A stretch of 64,000 bases of DNA from Brevibacillus brevis (GTDB lineage: Bacteria > Bacillota > Bacilli > Brevibacillales > Brevibacillaceae), in contig NZ_CP134050.1 in NCBI RefSeq assembly GCF_031583145.1, positions 1,698,501 through 1,762,500 on the forward strand, in the 5' to 3' direction. Under the pieces are notes generated by a model that was not told the DNA's origin, ran no database searches, and saw nothing but the letters and a program-made list of their open reading frames with translations. Below, in pieces: positions 58,943-64,000 of the stretch (position 1 is the first letter of the stretch; each line of letters begins with the position of its first letter). The translations under genes were made by a program, and so were the position numbers.

Positions 58943-59923
58943 ATGATGAAAGCAGTCGCAGTCACCGCTTTTGGCGGACCTGAGCACATGCAGCTCGTAG
59001 ACGTGGAGATCCCGCAAGTGAAACCGAATCAAGTCCTGATCCGCGTGGAAATGACCAGTGTCAACTTTGCCGACATCAAATCGAGGTACGGAAAAAAGGG
59101 AGGGCAGCTGCCCTTTGTACCGGGACTGGACGCTGCTGGAACCGTGGAGCGGGTCGGCTCTGAAGTGACCCGCTTTCAGCCTGGACAGCGGGTAGTGGCC
59201 TTTCCGGCCGGCGGGTCTTACGCGGAGTACGTCGTCGCGAGCGAAGACCTGACGTTTGCCCTGCCGGACAACATGGACTTCGATACCGCTGCGGCTTGCC
59301 CCGTCGTCTCCTTTACTTCCTACAAGCTGCTGGCGGATGTGGCAAGGCTGGCACCGGGCGAGACTGTCCTCATCCACGCGGCTGCCGGAGGGATCGGGAC
59401 GACAGCGATCCAGCTCGCCAAGCTCCTGGGCGCCGGGAAGGTCATCGGTACGGTAGGTCGTGAGAACAAAGCTGCAATCGCCATGGAGGCGGGCGCCGAC
59501 CACGTCATTTGCAACGATACCGAGGACTTTGCGGCGAAAGTGAACGAGCTGACGGACGGAGCAGGGGCCGACGTCATTCTCGACTCCATTTCCGGCTCCG
59601 TGACCGAGCGTAGCATGGACTGCCTGGCATGGTACGGGCGGCTCGTCCATTTCGGCAACGCCAGCGGGGAAGTCGGCACCGTCAAGACCATCGATCTGCA
59701 CGCGAGCTGCCGTTCCGTCCTCGGCTTCAGCTTTGGCACCACCCGCAGCAAGCGCCCGCACCTCTTGCAAGACACGGCTGAAAAGGTGTTCGCGTACTTG
59801 GCCGACGGAAGCCTGCGCATCAAAATCGGCCGACGCTTCGACCTAGAAGAGGCAGCGAGCGCCCATGCGTGGGTGGAGAGCAGACAAAGCACCGGGAAAG
59901 TCCTGCTTGTTGTGAGGAAGTAG
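58943..59923 (+). CDS. Quinone oxidoreductase (zeta-crystallin/MDR family)
   Basis: This 326-residue MDR protein lacks zinc-ligand Cys and has the NADPH motif HAAAGGIGTTAIQLAKLLGA near residue 148, with the QOR N-terminal segment TSVNFADIKSRYG near 40. It reduces quinones or other alpha,beta-unsaturated ketones using NADPH. GGAGGAG precedes the ATG pair at 58943. A 160-bp gap with a GGGCT/AGCCC hairpin separates it from nadR, so it is probably independent. Confidence 0.9.
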   Translation: MMKAVAVTAFGGPEHMQLVDVEIPQVKPNQVLIRVEMTSVNFADIKSRYGKKGGQLPFVPGLDAAGTVERVGSEVTRFQPGQRVVAFPAGGSYAEYVVASEDLTFALPDNMDFDTAAACPVVSFTSYKLLADVARLAPGETVLIHAAAGGIGTTAIQLAKLLGAGKVIGTVGRENKAAIAMEAGADHVICNDTEDFAAKVNELTDGAGADVILDSISGSVTERSMDCLAWYGRLVHFGNASGEVGTVKTIDLHASCRSVLGFSFGTTRSKRPHLLQDTAEKVFAYLADGSLRIKIGRRFDLEEAASAHAWVESRQSTGKVLLVVRK

Positions 59924-59931
59924 GGGACAGC

Positions 59932-60117
59932 ATGCGATGGTCCGATCCCGACGGCAAGCCATTGCATGAGGCGAATGATCACAAATTCATTTTCAAAACA
60001 GAGAGGAAAGATCTGTTGGCGGCCTTGCTCCTGATGAACGGATCCACTGCACTAAGAAGAGTCTGCTTTTTCAGCAGACTCCTGAATTTGTTTTGTCAGT
60101 TTTGTTTGTTCTGCTGA
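59932..60117 (+). CDS. Doubtful small ORF after the quinone oxidoreductase
   Basis: ATG at 59932 lies 9 bases after the previous stop with a weak GGGG upstream. The first 45 codons look protein-like (MRWSDPDGKPLHEANDHKF...), but the frame then runs through a hairpin at 60059-60081 and ends in a Cys/Phe-rich tail. It may be a truncated gene remnant or a chance frame. Confidence 0.25.
   Translation: MRWSDPDGKPLHEANDHKFIFKTERKDLLAALLLMNGSTALRRVCFFSRLLNLFCQFCLFC
60059..60081. terminator. Hairpin between convergent units
   Basis: GAGTCTGCT and AGCAGACTC around a 5-base loop. The minus-strand side continues with TTCTT and fits as terminator for the minus-strand ORF at 60096-60374; the plus-strand T-run is diffuse. 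Confidence 0.6.
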
Positions 60118-60374
60118 TAGATAAAGGATCCTTTGGCTGCCCCACGGGTTTGTATGGAAATTCTTGTAGGGAATCCTGGGGAGGAAATGCCAATTCTCGC
60201 TATGCTAAAAGGTTTTACCGAAAACTCCTTTACACCATCCAAAATGAGAACAAAGGGTCTACGGCTGTTGTTTGAGATTGCGAATGTCCCGCTTACTCCT
60301 GTCGGAACCCGGAGTAAAAACTTTTTGCCAGCTTTCTGAAAGGCAAAGGACCCAGTGAATGAAAATCTACCCAT
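60096..60374 (-). CDS. Small hypothetical protein, 92 residues
   Basis: ATG at 60374 follows AAAGGTGGTG. The protein is basic, Ser/Phe-rich and probably beta-structured (LRVPTGVSGTFAISNNSR, FVLILDGVKEFSVKPFSI), with no membrane helix or signal peptide. The segment is more AT-rich than the neighbourhood. A terminator-like hairpin lies just downstream. No family is recognised. The opposite strand also has a 68-codon frame, but without a ribosome binding site. Confidence 0.45.
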   Translation of the reverse strand: MGRFSFTGSFAFQKAGKKFLLRVPTGVSGTFAISNNSRRPFVLILDGVKEFSVKPFSIARIGISSPGFPTRISIQTRGAAKGSFIYQQNKQN

Positions 60375-60686
60375 TCGGTCGGCGCACCACCTTTGCTATT
60401 TTGTACAGACTATGCCGAGCAGTCGTTGGTGATTGTACAGCAGTCGGGGAAAAAAACCCGTTTTTATCGTATGGGGTATTAGAAAGATGATCATGGTCTA
60501 ATCCGCAGGTCAATTGGCTGCGGGAATCGCTCATGAAGCGAATGGAACAAAGGAACAACCATTGAAATTCCCCTGCCGATTGCAAGGTCCTGCTAAGTTT
60601 TATCTAAATAATGCGGTCTGGCTCAATGGGCATCGCAACGCCCGGGTGTCGTTATGAGTATGAAACGAAAAGAGGGGAGAATGCAC
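60375..60686. other. Intergenic region upstream of ridA
   Basis: AT-rich, with no convincing gene. A 72-codon minus-strand frame (60367-60585) has no ribosome binding site. A stretch near 60612-60650 looks superficially like a tRNA arm but has no anticodon stem or T-loop GTTCRA. Promoters for ridA and the minus-strand ORF are probably here but are not clear. Confidence 0.35.
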
Positions 60687-61103
60687 ATGAACAGAAAAAT
60701 ATCCTTGATCCATTCATCGAATTTGCCGAGCGTCGATTATGCATACGCGAGCCTGGTGCCTGCCGAGATGGATTTGATTTTTTTGGCTGGGGCCTGCCCG
60801 TTGAATCAAGACACACAGGTGCCATATCCGGGTGATTATGCCCGTCAGGCTTCGATGTGTGTGGAGAATCTGAAAGAAGCCCTAAAAGCCAGCGGCGCCT
60901 CGCTGAAGGACGTGGTCTATACGAGAGTGCTGGTGGCCTCACAGAACCGGGATGACTTGGCGACTGCGTGGAGAATCATTCGAACGGAATTCGGCGAGCA
61001 CGATGTCCCGAGCACTTTGTCCGGGGTGACTGTATTGGGGTATTCAGACCAATTGGTGGAAATCGAGGCAGTGGCCGCAGTAGTTCCGTCATCGGAAAGG
61101 TAG
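60687..61103 (+). CDS. RidA/YjgF-family protein
   Basis: This 138-residue protein has the RidA trimer fold: LIFLAGACPLNQDTQVPYPG near residue 33, QASMCVENLKEALKASGASL near 58, and YTRVLVASQNR. RidA family members hydrolyse reactive enamine/imine intermediates. The classical substrate Arg near residue 105 cannot be placed with certainty, so it may be a non-canonical branch. ATG at 60687 follows GAGGGGAG at 7 bases; upstream Met codons are less well placed. Confidence 0.85.
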   Translation: MNRKISLIHSSNLPSVDYAYASLVPAEMDLIFLAGACPLNQDTQVPYPGDYARQASMCVENLKEALKASGASLKDVVYTRVLVASQNRDDLATAWRIIRTEFGEHDVPSTLSGVTVLGYSDQLVEIEAVAAVVPSSER

Positions 61104-61144
61104 TTCTTACGTTTGGGGGTACTTTAAAAAATAGATCGAAAAAA

Positions 61145-61175
61145 GGGCTGCCGATGAAGATGCTCGGCGGCCTTT
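61145..61175 (+). terminator. Terminator of the RidA gene; gap to the Rrf2 gene otherwise empty
   Basis: GCTGCCGA with TCGGCGGC (one G-U pair) plus flanking GG/CC, followed by TTT. In 61104-61465 only this hairpin and the promoter at 61404 are seen. Confidence 0.6.
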
Positions 61176-61403
61176 CCAACTTAAGAGGGGAACACGCTTG
61201 AGCGGCCACCATGAGAACCAACACTGAGACGGCTGCTTTGGCCGCCGTTCCCCTTTTGGAATGGAGCCGGCCAGAAACAGTGTCCCCGCAAGTGTCCCCA
61301 TGAACCTGGAGCGTTTTCGCCTTTTTCCGCCCCCGGCACAAGAGCGGGAACGAGCGCGAAAAAGACAGCGAAGCGACACCTGCACGCAAACTGTTTTTCC
61401 CTG

Positions 61404-61432
61404 TTGACTTCCCAAACTGTACGAATTATGAT
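61404..61432 (+). promoter_or_regulatory. Promoter of the Rrf2 gene
   Basis: TTGACT at 61404-61409 and TATGAT at 61427-61432, exactly 17 bp apart, near consensus. A short transcript leader leads to the GTG start at 61466. Confidence 0.7.
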
Positions 61433-61465
61433 TACAGTACTCTTCTGGAGGAGGACATCGCTGAA

Positions 61466-61882
61466 GTGAATAGTGAATTTACGATAGCCGTCCACAGCTT
61501 AGCCTTTTTGGCGAACCTCCCCGGCCATATGGCAAGCAGTGAACTGATTGCGAAAAATGTATGTACGAACCCGGCAAGAATCCGAAAGATCATGAGTATC
61601 CTGCGAAGGAATGGCTTTGTACGGACGAAGGAGGGGATCGGAGGAGGCTACATTCTGGAATGTGACCCGTATGAGGTGACCCTTGCGCGGGTGTACCGAG
61701 CCGTCTCCAGCGGAACGCTGAAGCCGCACTGGTGTACCGGGGACCCGCAAGAATCCTGTCTCATTTCTTCCAAGATGCACTGTGTGATGGATCGAATTTT
61801 CACCGAAGCGGAAGAACATTACGTCCAGTATCTGGGGCAAATCACGATCCAGTCGGTCCTGGAGCAAATCAAGAAGCCGTAG
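61466..61882 (+). CDS. Rrf2-family transcriptional regulator with three cysteines
   Basis: This 138-residue protein has the Rrf2 winged helix (FTIAVHSLAFLANLPGHMAS, NPARIRKIMSILRRNGFVRT, GIGGGYIL) and a C-terminal segment with Cys at three evenly spaced places, HWCTGDPQESCLISSKMHC (about residues 89-106), i.e. C-x7-C-x7-C. IscR and NsrR use three Cys for an Fe-S cluster with different spacing. It may sense redox, iron-sulfur status or NO. GTG at 61466 lies 11 bases after GGAGGAGG. Confidence 0.88.
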   Translation: MNSEFTIAVHSLAFLANLPGHMASSELIAKNVCTNPARIRKIMSILRRNGFVRTKEGIGGGYILECDPYEVTLARVYRAVSSGTLKPHWCTGDPQESCLISSKMHCVMDRIFTEAEEHYVQYLGQITIQSVLEQIKKP

Positions 61883-61952
61883 CGAAGAAAATTGGATACA
61901 TTGTCGTCCAAACTGTAACCTTTTTAAATACACACAGGGTGGTGTGAATAGA

Positions 61953-62342
61953 ATGAATCGTTCCAAACAATTGGCAGTAGGAGATTGGGTGCGAGGCAAA
62001 ACGCAAAACGGTGAGCTGATCATCGGGTTCGTGGAAGCGACTGATGCGGAGAAAGGCAGCATCCATGTGTACGTCGTTCACTGCGATCACGAAAAGGCTG
62101 TGGGCAAAGTCGCCGTCGTGCATGACAGCTGGGTCGAGCCTATGGGCGATTCCGAGGTGGCCAGCGAGGAGCAGGTACGCGACCTGATCGATCTCGCACT
62201 GGCTACCAGAGACCGGGCGTGGTTCATGGAACTGGTCGCCCAGGAAAAGTCGCTGCCAAAGAGCGCAAGGCGCAGCGACCAAAGAGGCGGAGAGTCCCGG
62301 CGCATCCGCAATCGCTTGGGAACATCTGCTATCTGGGAATGA
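61953..62342 (+). CDS. IDEAL-domain protein
   Basis: This 129-residue protein has a beta-rich N-terminal part (GDWVRGKTQNGELIIGFVEA) and, near residues 72-98, an IDEAL-type helix (QVRDLIDLALATRDRAWFME, then LVAQEKSL), then a basic tail. The IDEAL motif is a short Firmicutes module of protein-binding character; the partner is unknown. ATG at 61953 follows GGGTGGTG; a GTG at 61944 is possible. A TTGTCG/TTAAAT pair at 17-bp spacing may be its promoter. Confidence 0.7.
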   Translation: MNRSKQLAVGDWVRGKTQNGELIIGFVEATDAEKGSIHVYVVHCDHEKAVGKVAVVHDSWVEPMGDSEVASEEQVRDLIDLALATRDRAWFMELVAQEKSLPKSARRSDQRGGESRRIRNRLGTSAIWE

Positions 62343-62378
62343 TGGTTGGTACCGTATAATGCGTAGGAGGAAAAATGG

Positions 62379-62942
62379 ATGACTACCCTTGCACACAATC
62401 CGTGGTTTGAGAAAGGCATGACATACGACGAGTACACGAAGAGCATGAAAGTCAATCGTGAAGAGCTGACCCGTGTATACGAGCAGCTCACGTTCACCGA
62501 TGAGGACCTGGCGGTATGGAAAGACGTTGCGAAGCGCAACTGGAGGGGCATCGTGCTGACTGCCGACTGGTGCGGCGACGCAGCTCTGAATGTGCCCATC
62601 CTGCAAAGAATCGCCGAGCAGAGCAGCGTGGAGCTGAGATACCTGATCCGCGACGAAAATCTCGAGCTCATGGATCAATACTTGACCAACGGGACCTCCC
62701 GTGCGATTCCGATCTTCATCTTCATCGACGAGCAAGGGGAAAAGCAGGCAGTGTGGGGCCCGCGCTCGCCGGAAGTACAGGAGTTGATCACAGGACTTCG
62801 GAGCCAGCTGCCTGCAGCCGATGCGCCTGATTTCGCGGAAAAGCAAAACAACGTCTATCGCAGCTTCAAAGAAAAAATCACCTCCGATCCGGCCATTTGG
62901 CGCACGGTGATCGACAGCGTGAAGGCCGCGGTAAGAGGCTAA
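62379..62942 (+). CDS. Thioredoxin-like protein with a one-cysteine active site
   Basis: This 187-residue protein has a thioredoxin fold with VLTADWCGDAALNVPILQRI near residue 60 and a cis-Pro region AIPIFIFIDEQG. The CxxC motif is reduced to WCGDA, so only the first Cys remains; this occurs in a Bacillus thioredoxin-like subfamily. It probably acts as a monothiol or thiol-binding protein, not a disulfide reductase. AGGAGG precedes the ATG. It follows the IDEAL gene by 36 bp on the same strand. Confidence 0.85.
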   Translation: MTTLAHNPWFEKGMTYDEYTKSMKVNREELTRVYEQLTFTDEDLAVWKDVAKRNWRGIVLTADWCGDAALNVPILQRIAEQSSVELRYLIRDENLELMDQYLTNGTSRAIPIFIFIDEQGEKQAVWGPRSPEVQELITGLRSQLPAADAPDFAEKQNNVYRSFKEKITSDPAIWRTVIDSVKAAVRG

Positions 62943-63004
62943 AACGAAGCGCGCATGGCGTACAGATAGAAAAATTTATAATGGATAGGACTGGATAACG
63001 AGAA

Positions 63005-64000
63005 ATGAGAAATGCAGAGAATCACGGGCGACCGATTCTGTTCCTGATGGTGAACATGTTCATCGCCATGCTGGGGATCGGTTTGATCATTCCCATTCTT
63101 CCCGAATTTTTAAAGGAATTTGACGCAGGCGGAAAGACCGCCGGGTATTTGATCGCGGCGTTGGGACTGACCCAGTTTATTTTTTCGCCGATCGCAGGGG
63201 AGTGGTCGGATAAGTACGGACGGAAGATTATGATTGTCTCCGGCCTCGGGCTGTTTACCATCTCCAACCTGCTTTTTGCGACGGCGGAGCACATCTCGAT
63301 GCTGTACGTGTCGCGACTGATCGGGGGCATCGGGGCAGCCGCCATGATTCCTTCGATGCTGGCGTACGTGGCGGACATTACGACCGAAGAAAAGCGGGGC
63401 AAAGGCTTGGGCCTCCTCGGAGCAGCCATGTCTCTCGGCTTCGTCATCGGGCCGGGAATTGGGGGCTTCCTCGCCGAGCTGGGATTGCGGATGCCGCTTT
63501 ACGTCTCCGCAGCTGTCGGGGCGCTTGCCACAGTCGGTTCCTTGCTGTTCCTGCCTGAATCCCTCTCCAAAGAGGCGCAGCTTGCGGCACGCCAGTCCAA
63601 GGAGAAGAAGGAAAACGTGTTTGTCCAGCTGGGAAGATCCGTCAAGGCGCCGTATTTCGTCATGCTGATCCTCGTGTTTACAATGACCTTTGGCTTGGCA
63701 AACTTCGAGGCGATCTTCCCGCTGTTCGTGGACGCGAAATTCGCCTACACGGCTCGCGACATTTCCATCATCATCACGGTGGGGGCTCTGGCGGGGACCA
63801 TTGTTCAGGCGGCATTTATCGGCAAGCTGATCACGCGATTCGGTGAGAAGAATTTGATCAACTGGACGTTTTTGTTCTCGGCCGTTTCCATGTTTCTCAT
63901 GCTGCTGTCGGGCAACTTCTGGTATATGCTCGCATTGACCGTTGTGTTCTTTACGCTGACGTCCATCATGCGTCCGGCGATCAACACGCTCATTTCCAAG
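63005..64000 (+). CDS. Bmr/NorA-type multidrug efflux MFS transporter (3' end cut)
   Basis: The first 332 codons are present and the frame is open to the right edge. The sequence closely follows the Bmr/NorA pattern: MVNMFIAMLGIGLIIPILPE in helix 1, motif A GEWSDKYGRKIMIV, motif C LGFVIGPGIGGFLAELG, and the later FGLANFEAIFPLFVD. It expels cationic dyes, quinolones or similar drugs in exchange for H+. A TATAAT lies about 30 bp upstream of the ATG; the ribosome binding site is weak. Full-length relatives have about 390-400 residues, so some 60 are missing. Confidence 0.9.
   Translation, partial: MRNAENHGRPILFLMVNMFIAMLGIGLIIPILPEFLKEFDAGGKTAGYLIAALGLTQFIFSPIAGEWSDKYGRKIMIVSGLGLFTISNLLFATAEHISMLYVSRLIGGIGAAAMIPSMLAYVADITTEEKRGKGLGLLGAAMSLGFVIGPGIGGFLAELGLRMPLYVSAAVGALATVGSLLFLPESLSKEAQLAARQSKEKKENVFVQLGRSVKAPYFVMLILVFTMTFGLANFEAIFPLFVDAKFAYTARDISIIITVGALAGTIVQAAFIGKLITRFGEKNLINWTFLFSAVSMFLMLLSGNFWYMLALTVVFFTLTSIMRPAINTLISK

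Noticed and set aside
60367-60585. 72-codon minus-strand frame near ridA
   Set aside because: No ribosome binding site; low-complexity mixture and no recognisable fold.
60612-60655. Possible tRNA-like stretch
   Set aside because: Some bases look like a D-arm, but there is no 7-bp acceptor stem, anticodon arm or T-loop GTTCRA.
1-64000. CRISPR array, prophage, rRNA or tRNA genes
   Set aside because: No regularly spaced repeats, phage structural genes or RNA gene signatures were found by reading the window.

Overview
The window looks like chromosome of a GC-rich, spore-forming, Gram-positive bacterium of the Brevibacillus/Paenibacillaceae type. This rests on strong GGAGG-type ribosome binding sites, frequent TTG and GTG starts, YheC/D- and YtvI-like sporulation-family proteins, and Bacillus-like gene neighbourhoods (yybE-yybF, ytcD-ytbD-ytbE). 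The genus is an inference. No rRNA, tRNA, CRISPR array, transposase or prophage module was seen. Both ends cut genes: an ABC exporter half at the left and a Bmr/NorA-type efflux pump at the right.

Layout. 0-9.5 kb: a heterodimeric ABC exporter pair; a divergent LysR/MFS pair; a CPA1 Na+/H+ antiporter; an RpiR regulator divergent from a short-type 6-phosphogluconate dehydrogenase; an FMN reductase. 9.6-15.3 kb: a multi-hairpin repeat, a membrane protein, an SPFH protein, a metallo-beta-lactamase-fold protein, HrpB helicase and a candidate structured RNA. 15.3-22 kb: an orphan BluB, then a two-component system followed by a MacA/MacB-type efflux operon. 22-28 kb: candidate small RNAs, two tandem nucleoside hydrolases (one lacking its catalytic residues), MscL with a zinc ribbon, an ATP-grasp spore protein and an AraC/VOC pair. 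28-33 kb: the HxlR-MFS-aldo/keto reductase locus, a TetR-methionine aminopeptidase operon and DinB.

The centrepiece is 33.4-45.4 kb, a ten-gene operon: anmK, a peptide-type ABC transporter (binding protein, two permeases, two ATPases), an AmiE-like serine hydrolase, murQ, glcD and glcF. It reads as one pathway. Muropeptides would be imported, the peptide removed, anhMurNAc phosphorylated, MurNAc-6-P cleaved to GlcNAc-6-P and D-lactate, and the D-lactate oxidised by the GlcDF pair. A strong promoter is flanked by two copies of a near-palindromic site. A second copy of the repeat family lies inside the operon, between the binding protein and the permeases.

45-55 kb: an SLH-like secreted protein, a SUFU-domain protein divergent from a DUF4272 protein, a NUDIX hydrolase, an ECF sigma/anti-sigma pair, a YtvI-like permease and a GltP-type symporter. 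55-59 kb: an NAD-salvage operon of an NrtR-like regulator, a PARG-like protein, PnuC and an HTH-less NadR, behind a strong promoter with tandem operator repeats. 59-64 kb: quinone oxidoreductase, small unknown ORFs, RidA, an Rrf2 regulator, an IDEAL-domain protein, a one-cysteine thioredoxin-like protein and the truncated Bmr-like pump.
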